Source of the DNA: Aquilaria yunnanensis
Taxonomy: Eukaryota; Streptophyta; Magnoliopsida; Malvales; Thymelaeaceae
DNA: 64,000 nucleotides
Direction of reading: 5' to 3'
Assembly (NCBI GenBank): GCA_039654915.1
Contig: CM077593.1
Span: 117,173,413 to 117,237,412 of the forward strand
Each line of letters opens with the position of its first letter. Position 1 is the first letter of the stretch. The notes under the pieces are model-generated. The model searched no databases and was not told the origin of the DNA. It was given only the letters and a program-made list of their open reading frames with translations. The position numbers and the translations under genes were made by a program. Of this stretch, positions 35,176-46,516 are shown in pieces.

Positions 35176-36640
35176 TAATAATAAAAGATTATGGACAATA
35201 GCTGCAATTAACCCTGAGTGTGGCATTTGCTCTTTCGGGCGGCGCGGGAAGCAACAGCAAATAGGGCAATGGCAGCGCGTGACAACGACAAATAAATTAT
35301 TTTGACCATACTCACCAAAGAAAGAAATAAATAAATAAATAACGAGAGAGAGAGAGAGGACTGCGACAGTGCGACCGGCTGACCACCGTCACCACCCTCC
35401 TCTTCCCGACAAGATTCTAGGCATTTTAGCAAAAATGTTTTTGTTTTATAAAATTTTACTTTAAAGTAATGAAACTGTGAATTACGTTAAAATCATTCTT
35501 ACTTACATATTATTGACACCGTTTGGTATTAATATTAATGATTAGCATTAAAAATTTAAAAATAATATTTAAAGGTGGCTTTTAAATTTTAGTTTTAATT
35601 TTTTTTATCTTAATAGTTAAATAAATTATTTAAAATTTTAACATTAATCACAAATGCTATTCTTAAATATAACTAATAACTGATTAAAAAAACTAGACAA
35701 CATTAAGAAGATAGTCTGGATACGAGTTTTTTGTTCCGTCTGGATACGAGTTTTTTGTGCCGTCCCAGAGGGAAAAAACCATGTAAGAAATAAGTTATTG
35801 GCAATCCAATAAAAAAATTGCATCAAATAGTATAATAAACCGACAATAAAAACAAAAATAATCTTCCTAAAAGTCCCGAATAACCTTCGAATAAATTTTC
35901 AAATAAGTTCAGTCTAGTTCGAATGCGAGAAACAAACAAAAAAAGTCCCTTTTACATGATTTGTTTGAGTGGGACATGAATTAATTTTAGTAACAAGTTG
36001 TAACTTCTCTAAGTCGTCCATTAATAGCATCTGCAGCTGTTATTATTATTATTATTATTTACATGTGGAGCCTTACATCAACAGTTGTGTAATTGTTAAT
36101 TATATCTTTATTAGTCGTAAAGTATATTTTGTTAATTTAATATCGACCAGATCAATTGGATTTGATCTAATATCTTCTAAAAAGACAAAAACGTACTCGA
36201 TCTAATCTCTCAACAAGGAAGAACGAATTTTAGCCAAGTTAGACAGCCTACATATAATTTCCTAGATCATTGAGTTGGATAATTATGATTTATGTGTCAA
36301 TGTAACATGAAATAAGTGTTATAGATGTTAAATCCCTTGTAGAGTACATTTGTTTGAAATTGGAGCTATCATATATACGTTGTTCTTCCAATGTGTATAA
36401 TGAACATATCATTGAAGATTCTATAATTTTCTCCTGTGATTTTAATGTTTGTTAGATCGATGAACATATGGAATATTTACTGACTTAGTTTTGTCAAAAC
36501 ACGTGGGTGTATTATATTGTTTCGTTTGTTAGAAAGAAGAAACAAATTGTTAGTATAAGTTCAACGGCGCTACTCCTGCTGCAGCTAATCCACACGGTAG
36601 AGGCCCCACCCCCACGTAAGAAAAAGGATTCAGACTGAGA
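35176..36640. other. AT-rich intergenic DNA
   Basis: It contains (AG)n at 35343-35360, a PIF-like MITE relative at about 35516-35660 and (TTA)n at 36041-36059. Two near-identical 20-base units (TCTGGATACGAGTTTTTTGT) lie side by side at about 35714-35758. No gene is seen. Confidence 0.4.
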
Positions 36641-36910
36641 GTGCTACTTTTTTATAGATGATGGACCAACAGTGTTGTTTTACCTCAAGATAACAAGTGT
36701 CTAATCTGCCGGCCTTGTCAATGTCAAAGCGTCACAGCCAAGTATCTGTAGCTTTTCTACATACCAACAGCGACCCGCGACCGCTACAGCCCCTACTCGA
36801 CAAGCCTTAAGAATCCAATTCAGGCTGCCCTAAGCAGTAGGATTATCCTGTAATCTTCTCAGACTCTCTTCGGCACCCTGTCTCACTCTCGCCTCTCGTC
36901 TTCCCCAGAT

Positions 36911-36939
36911 ATGAGTGACAAACCAAAATGAGCTCCTGA
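36911..36939 (+). promoter_or_regulatory. Two overlapping short uORFs before the ARM gene
   Basis: ATG at 36911 opens a 6-codon frame ending at 36931. ATG at 36928 overlaps its stop and opens a 3-codon frame (MSS) ending at 36939. Both lie about 80-110 bases upstream of the main start. If the transcript starts upstream of them, as a TATA-like TTTTTATAG near 36650 suggests, they could lower or tune translation. Confidence 0.45.
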
Positions 36940-37018
36940 AACGCTTCTGCGATTGCGAACCCCCGAGAAACCAATCAGACCCGACCCGACCGCCTCCACA
37001 AAAAAGATCTCCTCCAGA

Positions 37019-38688
37019 ATGGTCTCTCTCCAAGATTCGCACCCGAACTCGACCCGCTTCCCCTTGCCCCGGAACTTCTACTCTCCACCGGCTTACGCTT
37101 CCACCTCCAAAATCAACCGCCATGTTGGCCGTTCCATGCGGACCATCCGCTCCAACTTCTACCTCAACGACGATCATAGCACCTGCTCGCTCCCCGAGAA
37201 ATCTGGCGCCCTCTCCGAGAACCTGACCGATTCTGTAATCGACTTGCGCCTTGGTGAGCTCGCCTCCAAGCGTAACTCCTCAGCCCGGTCCGCCTCGGAG
37301 ACCGATGACTTGTTTGATTTTTCCCAGGCGTTTAGCGATTTTTCGTCCTGTAGCAGCGACATCTCCGGCGAGCTGCAGAGGCTCGCGTGCTTGCCGTCTC
37401 CTGAAAACGTGCCCAGGAGCGAGATTGAGATTGAGCCTGCACCCGAGCCGTGTCTAGGGTTTTTAGAGAGGGAGAATTTCTCGACAGAGATTATCGAGAG
37501 TATCTCGCCGGAAGATCTCCAGCCGACTGTTAAGATCTGCATCGACGGCCTCCTCTCGTCGTCCGTCGCCGTAAAACGATCAGCTGCCGCGAAGCTCCGG
37601 CTCTTGGCCAAGAATCGTTCAGATAATCGCGCTTTGATAGGAGAATCAGGTGCCATTCCCGCTCTGGTTCCGCTTCTCCGAAGCTCCGATCCTTGGACTC
37701 AAGAGCACGCCACCACGGCGCTGCTCAATCTCTCCCTTTATGAAGGAAACAAATCTTTAATCACCGACGCCGGAGCTGTAAAATCACTGGTATATGTTCT
37801 AAAAACTGGCACAGAAACCTCGAAGCAGAACGCAGCCTGTGCGCTGCTAAGCCTGGCGTTAATCGAGGATAACAAGAGTTCAATCGGAGCTTGTGGGGCC
37901 ATTCCGCCGCTAGTGTCGCTTTTGATGAACGGCACGTGCAGAGGGAAGAAGGATGCCTTGACAACTCTTTACAAGTTGTGTTCTGTTAGGCAGAACAAAG
38001 AGAGGGCTGTAAGTGCCGGCGCAGTGAGGCCGCTGGTGGGGGTGGTGGCGGAGCAGGGGACAGGAACGGCGGAGAAAGCGATGGTTGTGCTCAGTAGCTT
38101 GGCTGGGATTGAGGAGGGGCAAGAAGCGATTGTGGAGGAAGGGGGCATAGCGGCGCTGGTGGAGGCGCTTGAGGATGGAACTGCGAAAGGGAAAGAGTTT
38201 GCGGTGCTTACTCTTTTGCAGCTGTGCTCTGAAAATGTGAGAAATCGCAGCTTGCTTGTGAGGGAAGGTGGAATTCCTCCTCTCGTGGCTCTTTCGCAGA
38301 CTGGAAGTGCCCGTGCCAAACACAAGGTATGTTTGGTTTGTATCAATTGAGTTATGCTGAATGAGCTTGATTATGGATTACTGAGCAACTGTTGAAGCAG
38401 GAACACGATTGTGCTTGCTTTACATGTGTGTTTCTTGTGAATCATTGAACTTTTGTTGTCTATATACAGAATTGTTCTAGCTAGTACCATATGATAGCAT
38501 CTTTTCTTTCCTCATTTAGTCACTTGTTTATTTCGCAATTGCATTGTTAAATAGCTTATGAGTGCTAGGTTCAGAAGAACTACAGTTTTTTCGTGAACTT
38601 TACAATATGTGTTTTCTCTTTGCAGGCTGAAAGGCTTCTCAAGTACCTGAGAGAGCCGAGAGATGAAGCTTCACCATCCAGTCCTTAG
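37019..38688 (+). CDS. Armadillo-repeat protein (PUB-type ARM, no U-box)
   Basis: Two exons, 37019-38326 and 38626-38688, encode 456 aa. Residues 1-165 are a low-complexity Ser/Asp-rich N-terminus without a U-box. From about 168 to 445 runs a series of armadillo repeats, with units such as [55 protein letters not shown] and [20 protein letters not shown]. The closest type is the plant ARM proteins related to PUB4 or At3g01400 that lack the E3 ligase domain. ARM repeats bind proteins, but no catalytic role can be inferred. The start is the first in-frame ATG ([20 protein letters not shown]). The last intron precedes only 20 codons ([20 protein letters not shown]). The coding region is notably GC-rich. 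Confidence 0.93.
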
Positions 38689-39682
38689 GAAGATGAGGTG
38701 TTATGTATTGAGGTAGTCATAGACCAAGCTCGGCAGTCATTTTCTGTATATAGGAAATGCATTCAGTGGTTGTACAGTGTGGTTGAGAAAGATTGTAGAA
38801 GTGGGGAAAAAAAAAAAAGAAAAAGAAAAATAGGAAGGTTAGTGTGCAAGAGACTGACTTTTAGATGTATGATTTTGACTGGGCTTTGGGGGTTTACCTT
38901 TCTCCCTCGTTTGAAATTTCAAGTTGTGTTCCTTAGGAGTGGAGGTTTTCGGCTGGTGGTTTTTGAGCTTATTAATGGGGATTTGGGCTATTTTCATATA
39001 TTTTGGTCTGGTGAGTGGTGACCCCTAATTCTGCTACATGTGTATGTTCTGTTTGGTCTAAGCACCAGTTTTTAGGAGGTGACGGTGGAAGCTACGGTGA
39101 TCTGTTTGGCAATAGCATATTGCATGTATATCCGATAGACTGATATTCATATGATTGAGATCATAATAACATTTGAGATTTGTAATGTCTGATTCCTGTT
39201 TTGCGCCCAATTTCAATTGCAAGTACCTTTAAATATTTTTGTCTGAATTGAATCTTTGCTTGCTCGCTGCCCCTCCTCCCCTGAAGGATTTGTCCAGCGA
39301 CCAGAAGGAATTGTGCATTATTAGAGGCATTGAATGTAGTCTTAGAAATTGGTGTCGGGTAGATGGATGTGTGACGTTGTAGGGCCCTTTGTCCCTCCTA
39401 CTTGTACAAGTTTTGGCGCGAAGGTTGTTCGCCCAACCCCACCACCGATTATTATTATTTCTGTAAGAATCAGCTTACACTATCGGTTTCGTATTCCTTG
39501 TCGTTACTGATTGTGCATTAGCTGGCAGAGCAGGTGGGTTTCGTCCTTGGTTCGGTAGCAGGTGCCATTTCACGGTCACTCTACATGTTCGACAATTTGA
39601 GCATCGGTTTCTCATGGTGGTAGTAAAGCAACCGTACACAAAACCGGAAATGTTATTGCCGACTTGCTTGTCTTTAAAGTGT
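38689..39682. other. 3' regions between convergent ARM and INT4 genes
   Basis: Probably the 3' UTR of the ARM gene from the left and of the INT4 gene from the right. The frames at 38698-39021 and 39475-39861 have no recognisable content. Confidence 0.5.
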
Positions 39683-42041
39683 TTAAGCACCCTCAGGGTA
39701 GTCTGATTCCTTCCTGAATGCTTTTGGTCTGTAGCCATTCGCCAGCAGCTTCTCCACTTCTTCAAATTGCAACCCTTTGGTTTCTGGGACAAACCAGTAT
39801 ATGAACCCAAGTCCGATGAGGCAGAATGCGGCAAATAGGAGAAAGGTGCCGGATGAGCCAAGTGATTTTGTCATGGTCAAAAACGATTGGCTCACGATTA
39901 GATTTGATACCCAGTTTGCAACTGCTGCCAACCCTCCACCTACACCTCGGTATCTCAATGGATAAATTTCAGAGTTCACAATCCACGGGACTGTTCCCAT
40001 TCCTGGTGAGTAGCTGATGATGTATAATCCCAGGAGAATGACAGCCAGGAAGCCAACTTTGCTTGGGCAACCGTTCTTATACCAGGTTCGATGTTGTGCA
40101 CGGCATGTGTTGCGTAGATCTTCCGTCAAGGCCAAGCAAGCTCCTGGAGCAGACTGATGAGAAAATGAAAATTTGTTTACGAAACCAAAAAATGACTTGG
40201 ACTAGATATTAAGTTATGCTGGATTCAAAAAACATGGTTAATGTACTCACTTGGCTTCCCACATGAGAACAGAAACCGCACTCAGCTTTGAGGCAGTTCA
40301 TGCAGTTCCAGGCTGATGGATTAGCTGCGGAAGCATACTGCGGACATGTAGAATTTGCAGCAAAGTGAGTAGATGACACAAAGTCAATTTTAGGAGCAGT
40401 CCTTGCAGCTCCGTAGAACACTGCAGACAGCACCAAAAGACAAGTGATGATCCCAAACATAGAAACAATCATCAACCTTCTTCTTCCATATCTGTCAACG
40501 AAACCCATGCTCACGATTGAGCCAACTGCGTTGAGCCCAGATGTGACAAGAGACAATGCCAAAGCTGTAGAGTTTGATGCAAAACCAGCAAATTGAACAA
40601 TTGTCGGACTGTAGTACATGACAGTGTTGATGCCAGAAAATTGTTGTGCCACCTGCACTGTAATGCCTGCATAAAGGCCTCTTCTCACCCCAGTGTCTTT
40701 GAAAGCACCCTTCACTCTCTCCAAAATTTTATCCCCAATGGCTTCCTCATTGGCCCTTTCAGCTTCCACGGAGTGTTGAAGGGCATTCATCTCATGTTCA
40801 ACTTCTTCGGCAGGGTAGATCTTTTGGATGATCTCTTTGGCCTCATCCACCCTCCCCTGGACAAGATCCGAGATCAACTATAGTTGGGCACTTTCTGAGA
40901 CACGCATGATGTTGAAACACAGAATTGGCAGACAAACCGGTGCTGAAAAAGGTGAAGGGAAAAAATGTACCTTTCTATAGAGCCACCTGGGAGACTCAGG
41001 AAGAAAGAACATCAAGATCATTTGGACAACGGGAGGGACTCCTGCTACTCCAAGCATCCATCGCCAAGTTCCACGAACCTTAAATTTTTGATAACTTTTA
41101 CTGTCTTATAACAATGCTACTCATCAAACCAGACCCCAAATGAAGAAAAAAGAGAGATTCTTGAACTTTTACAAGTATATAGAATAGTCTCAGCATGTTT
41201 ACTTGATCGCATTGAATTACAATTAACTTTGTCTTCAAAATTAAATATTAGAAAACCGGGATGCAATAAAATGTGATCAGGTAAACATGATCCTACTGAG
41301 TTTGAATGTAGTATAGAACATTACCCTTGTGAAGGCAAGATTGATAAGGTAAGCCAAAAACTGGCCCCCAGTTATGAGCAAGCCATTGGTGCTAACAAGG
41401 GCACCTCTGATTCTTGCAGGGGAACCTTCTGAGATGTAGAGAGGCGCAGTCATAGACGCCATTCCAACTCCCAAACCAACAAGTATCCTTCCCACTATAA
41501 TCATCCATGGCCCCGGAGCGAATGCCATTACAATTGAACCCACGAAGAACAACGCATCAGCCACCAAAATCGACTTCTTCCTCCCAAACCTGTCATTCAT
41601 CCATCCCCCTATTGCTGCTCCGACTATAGCACCGGCAACTGCCATGCTCACAATTGTTTCCTATGCTCAATCAACAGAGAGATATAGCTAAGATGAATTT
41701 GAAAAAGGCGCAAAGAGAGCCAGAAAATATTACTATAGGCTTACTTGCAACGATGTATTTCTATCAACTTCAGGGTACTCCTCCTTAATGTAAAGCAATG
41801 CACCAGATATAACACCTGTGTATAGAGAATTTAAACGACATAGAACAACATAAATTACACCTATGATTTTTTTTTTTTTTTTGGTTGAAAATTTTGATTA
41901 GTTACCGGTATCATAACCGAAGAGGAGGCCTCCAATGCCCGCGGACAAGGCAAGTCTCATAATGTAAGGTGTTCTCCATGATGTCTTCCAGCACTCCGTA
42001 AATTCTGTTTTGTCGGCTTTGTGGATGCCTCCTTCCACCAT
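39683..42041 (-). CDS. Inositol transporter, INT4 type
   Basis: Six exons on the minus strand: 42041-41906, 41815-41745, 41660-41325, 41078-40971, 40856-40251, 40153-39683, all GT-AG and in frame, giving 575 aa. It is a major-facilitator sugar-porter protein: [18 protein letters not shown] start, [17 protein letters not shown] in helix 1, [60 protein letters not shown] and [16 protein letters not shown]. Between helices 9 and 10 is the large cysteine-rich extracellular loop ([20 protein letters not shown]) special to plant INTs. Arabidopsis INT4 is a plasma-membrane myo-inositol/H+ symporter, and the N-terminus and C-terminal segment fit INT4 better than INT2. Exon 5 has two possible in-frame acceptors 21 bases apart. 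I chose the inner one because it restores the family spacing WLYRK-GRVDEA. Confidence 0.95.
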
Positions 42042-42118
42042 GGTTTTCACTCATTCACGTTTGAAATTGACACAGAAATTGGGAAATTAGTGATACAGAT
42101 GAAGCAGTGGTTGATCTG

Positions 42119-42126
42119 TTTATATA
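42119..42126 (-). promoter_or_regulatory. Probable TATA box of INT4 gene
   Basis: TATATAAA on the minus strand lies about 80 bases before the start codon, an ordinary plant spacing that implies a leader of about 45-50 bases. Confidence 0.55.
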
Positions 42127-42289
42127 CATGAGATTGAGCGGAGAAGTTCCAGGAAGTGATCGGACTGAGCAACCGATATTTTGAATCTGCTGCTTTTGTG
42201 CTAAACTTGGACAATGTGGAACGAGATTGGAGTTTGTTCTGAGGTTGCCCGCCGTTGTCTCGCCCTCTTTTGTGTTTTATATTATCATC

Positions 42290-43430
42290 AAACTTAAGAA
42301 CCGTGGCCGTTTTATTTTTTAATTTCCAAAGTGTTTTTTTTTAATATTAATTTCCAAAGCTTAATGTTTTATATATCCAATATAAACATTGTTTAAGCTA
42401 GCCATAAGCATTTCGCTATCATAGCAATATTTTTATCTTATTGTTTTCAGTTACCCTTTGATTAAATCTATATGTTCAAAGTTTCATTGTTTTCGGTTCT
42501 TATATATGCTTTGTTTAAGCTAGTGGTAAGCAAATTTGCTATCAAAAGGATATATTACATGCCATATACCATTTACACATTTAGTTTTTAGTTATTTATG
42601 ATTTCTGTTACTCCATAAATTAGCTTTCTTCATTTTCTTTTCTTCAAACTACTTACCATTCTCAGCTCCAAGCAAGCTCTTTCTTCGATGCCCAAACATC
42701 AACACTATTAGCCACTTAATCACAAGTGGATCAACCTCAACTTCCCTTTCTATCACTTCAACACTAATCTGGTCTAGGGCAAGATCTCATGCTCCATTTT
42801 CTATGCGCTAGATCAACTGCTCAATTATGCGCGGATTTACCTTGTTGATCTACTTCCATAGTAAAGTCTAATGCATCACTTACTTTGACTTCAATCTAAT
42901 AATCGTTGATGATGTGGTGAAGCTTTGGCAGATTAACGTCAGACCACATATACTGGGTGTAGCAAAAAAATGTCACACCAATTTCACCAACTACTTCAAA
43001 TAATGGTCAAACGTGGCATTTTTAAAGCATTCTAAGAGGAAGAAACATTGCTACTTCAACACATGAGTAATGGTGATCTATCCATGGAAATGGAGGCTAG
43101 GAAGTGCATGGAGAAGCTAGAGTACTCAATGAGGATCTAGAAATGATGTCGTATTTATGAACTCGGTTCATTGTTTCCATTCTATTGGTGTTCACTGAAG
43201 AAGTGGAAGGAGAAGAGTATCGGTGGAACTAGCACGGCCTTAATACAACCTTTACACTTTTGATTTGAGTTAAAACTACTTACTCATTCATATCCATGCA
43301 CAAGTAACTTATTTTGACTAGATTTGGTTTGGAATTCATGATTTGATTTGATTTTTTTTTTTTTGTATGTATATGTCCATGTATGTTTAGTATTTCAATT
43401 TCATTGTGTTTTTTTTAATGTATAACAATA
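42290..43430. other. Intergenic DNA upstream of INT4, no gene seen
   Basis: AT-rich, with no long frame. ATATATCCAATATAAACATT and TGTTTAAGCTAG-type motifs recur at 42371-42400 and 42504-42520, a short local duplication. Confidence 0.35.
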
Positions 43431-43439
43431 TTTTTTTCC

Positions 43440-43880
43440 TGTAGAAACAACAATCTCAACTAAAAGAACAACGATAGCAACAAAATGTAGAAATTGTAAA
43501 AGGAACAATAATCTTGATTGAAGAAACAACAATTTGGACCAACGGAACAACAATATCGACAAAAAGAACAAAAATTGTGAAAAAAAACAACAATATAGTC
43601 TAAAAGAACAACAATATTAACTAAAACACAAAAATTGTAAATGAAATAACAAACTCAACTAAAGAAATAACAGTTTGGACCAAGAGAATAACAATATCAA
43701 CCAAATGAAGAACAATAGTGAATGCAACAATAATATCGACTAAAAGAACAAGAATGTATGCTAACACACATGAATTGTAAATGGAACAACAAACTTAATT
43801 AAAGAAACAACAGTCTGGACCAAAGGAACAATAATAATGAAAGTAAAAACAACATTGACTAAAATAACAATAATATCAAC
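43440..43880 (+). repeat. Degenerate AACAACAATA minisatellite
   Basis: Units built on GAACAACAATATCGACTAAA, AAAATTGTAAATGGAACAAC and AACAACAGTTTGGACCAA recur with variation for about 440 bases. The array is interrupted by the PIF-like element, and one more unit (GAATAACAATATTGACTAAA) follows it at about 44633. Confidence 0.75.
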
Positions 43881-43883
43881 TAA

Positions 43884-44604
43884 GGGCCAGTTTGTTTAGT
43901 GGTTTCAGGTTAACGAAATGCATTTTCCATACCCTGCATGTTTGACCCAGATAACTGTAAAATGAAAGTAGGCGTGATTTTAATCGAATTTACCTTCTTT
44001 GCCACTTGATCTTCTTTAGTCTAACAACCTCAATTAAGCATTCCTCGCTTGGACACATTTGCTCACCTTTGCCATTTGCAACTACCCAACAACTGTCCTT
44101 GACCCCGGTGATGCCCTAAGCTCATCACAGCCTTGATCGGCCAACCCTTGCACATACTTCAGTTTTAGACATCCTTCCCTGTGTTATTAAGCCCTCGACC
44201 TTCCCCTACTCTTAGCCCGCAGTTGATAACTAGATTCGCTCAAATAGAGCCCCGACAAGGCTTTTGTCCTCCTCTCCAGTGTCCCATGTCTTCTCAGGTT
44301 TCGGCCTTCCTTTTTGTGGCTGATTGGAATTGATATACGGGGATTGTGATATTATGATGAAAGCAAACAAGGATAAAGCTAGCCTGGGGGCGTGTCTCTC
44401 AAGAATGTTGTTGCAGAAATGGGCAGCATGATGACTGATAGATTCATTGGAGGCAATCAAAGGTCATGGTGAGGTAGGCTGATCGTAATAAATGGAAATT
44501 TTGTGACTTGTTATGTGTGTAGCATCATATGGGCCCACCACTTACTAAAATTGCCCACTGAAAATGCATATATGCACTCATGTACTCGCGAAACAAATTG
44601 GGCC
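43884..44604. mobile_element. PIF/Harbinger-like element inserted in minisatellite
   Basis: The left end is GGGCCAGTTTGTTTAGTGG and the right end, inverted, GGCCCAATTTGTTTCGCGAG. TAA flanks both sides (43881-43883 and 44605-44607), the PIF/Harbinger target. A minus-strand frame at 44230-44460 is open for 76 codons (MIASNESISHHAAHFCNNIL start), but I do not recognise it. No transposase is seen. Confidence 0.7.
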
Positions 44605-44809
44605 TAAATAAATAGCAAACTAGGTCATGTAAAGAATAACAATATTGACTAAAGGGACAACAATTACAGTTTTGGTAAATATCATGAAAGTAATGGAGTA
44701 TCCTATACTCCACAAGTGCCTGTAGTTACTCTTTTGCTATAACAAAAACATATTTTGTAGGTAAAATCTTTAGGTGATCATTAGCTTATTTCATTATCTT
44801 AACTGGTCA

Positions 44810-45806
44810 CACTACAAAAGAATTAAAAGTATGAAAACAACTAAAGAAGAAGATTAAAATTCAATTGCTAAGCACGTTTAGTCATTAATTGGTATGACTC
44901 ACTTTTTAAGCGACTAAAATTTTTAGTCACCTATTCAGTCATTTTCAGTGGTCATAATTTCCCAATTAGTCACCGTTAGTGGCTTTCTCAATTTTAGTCG
45001 CTCATCAGTCACCCTACCTAAAAATAGCACTATCTTCATCTTTCATTCTTCCTCATTCTTTCATTGTCCACTCTTCCTCTTCCTCTACCTCTACCTCTTC
45101 GCCATCTCCCTTTTCTTCCTCTACCTCTTCATTTCCCTCATCTCCATTTCCAAGGCCATGTCCAGGCAAACCTACATTATCCACATGAATCTCGACTCCA
45201 AGCACCTCTCTTTCTCCACCTACCATGACTAGTATGCCTCCTCCATCTTTGCCAACAACTCCCTCCTCTACTCTTACTCCACCACCTTCCACGGCTTCAT
45301 AGCCTCCCTCGACCCTCAACAATCCAAGCTCCTCCACCAATCCGACTATGTCCTCCATATTTATGCAGACCCCATCTATACTCTCCACACCACTCACAAC
45401 TGGTTCTCAACTTTGACCCAAAACTCAACAATAAAAAGCTCATTGGAGTGAGGAGTTTCTTGAGAGGGGCATTTTGGAAGATCCTAATATCAACGGAGTA
45501 GTTGTTGCCAAGGGACTACAACAGACATGGGACACACACAATGAGCACGGTCGGTGGCCAGCACCCACCTAAAGCTTTGAATTAATTTTATACCTAACAA
45601 TTAAAATAAAAAACCCCAATAATGGAGTGACCGAAAATTAGTTCCTCAGTTGAGTGACCGACTAATTCAGTCACTCTATCTTGTATTGTTCCCAAGGTGG
45701 TCAATTGCCCCTAATCAGGGACTATGATATTTGCAACTAAAAATGTTGGTTTCCTTTCAATCACTCTGAGCGACCGATTGCGACTATAACCTTGGTTACT
45801 TTTGTG
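44810..45806. mobile_element. Degenerate CACTA-like element carrying a subtilase piece
   Basis: The left end is CACTACAAAAGAATTAAAAG and the right end, inverted, CACAAAAGTAACC, which would match if two bases were lost. Both sides have short subterminal repeats in mixed orientation (GCGACTAAAA, TTTTAGTCACC, GTGACCGA, TTCAGTCACT), characteristic of CACTA elements. No clean 3-bp duplication is visible, so the right border is approximate. Confidence 0.6.
45010..45570 (+). pseudogene. Captured subtilisin-like protease fragment
   Basis: After a hydrophobic signal-like stretch (LFAISLFFLYLFISLISISK) the frame reads QTYIIHMNLDSKHLSFSTYH, then stops at 45229 where subtilases have Trp. It resumes with SLLYSYSTTFHGFIASLDPQ and YVLHIYADPIYTLHTT. 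This is the inhibitor I9 propeptide up to the mature N-terminus. A deletion follows and removes the catalytic Asp region. Another frame then gives KLNNKKLIGVRSFLRGA, and a third PRDYNRHGTHTMSTVGGQ, the catalytic-His motif. The oxyanion Asn and catalytic Ser parts are absent. Plant subtilases are secreted serine proteases; this copy is dead. Confidence 0.88.
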
Positions 45807-46516
45807 CATTTATATTGTAATGTCACTTTCTTTCAATTTGTTCTTATAAGATCCCTCATCTCCTGGAGGATTTTAATTGGATTATTTTCATCACTTACAT
45901 CATTAGCTTTGACAAATTTTCATCAAAAAATGACAATTCTAACCCATATATATATACCCACAAAATAATTTTATTAAAACCTTGAAGAATTTTTTTTAGA
46001 GCTCCGTACTACTCACTATATATAAGCATCAAAGGACCATGTGGTATGGCATGAAACTTAGCTATATAGTAGTTTGTAATTTATATACTGAATAATTGTA
46101 TATACTTTTTATTTAAGATTACCATTTTACGGTTTTTTAAGTTCATTAGATGCCAACACCTTTCTCTGCTCTCGTTTGGCTACTTATAATTTAGAGAAAT
46201 TTACAGAAAGCGGCTGTAGTTTGCGTCAACTTGCACTTAACCCCCGTATATTAATAAACCTGAACTAGTCTTTGTCTAAATTCTTGAGTTGTCGGCTTTG
46301 ATTGTGTGCACATTCACATCTTAAATTTTCTAGAATAACCAACTTCTCCAATTTGTCCTCATAAGTCCACCTTCCGCAGGAACAAATAGCTTTGGCGTAA
46401 AAGAACGCGAGCTAACTAGCCAAGGACCCAGTCTCGTATTTGATTTTTAAACCAACCAACTCCAGCAATCTAATCAAACAAAATTGCAAAGCCCGTCAAG
46501 AGGAACATCCAATTAG
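45807..46516. other. AT-rich intergenic DNA
   Basis: No gene. The stretch 46190-46330 has an AACTTGCACTTAACCCCC style resembling MULE terminal-repeat remnants, without a partner that I could find. Confidence 0.35.

Noticed and set aside
37174..38346. Long minus-strand frames opposite the ARM gene
   Set aside because: They are antisense shadows of a GC-rich coding exon.
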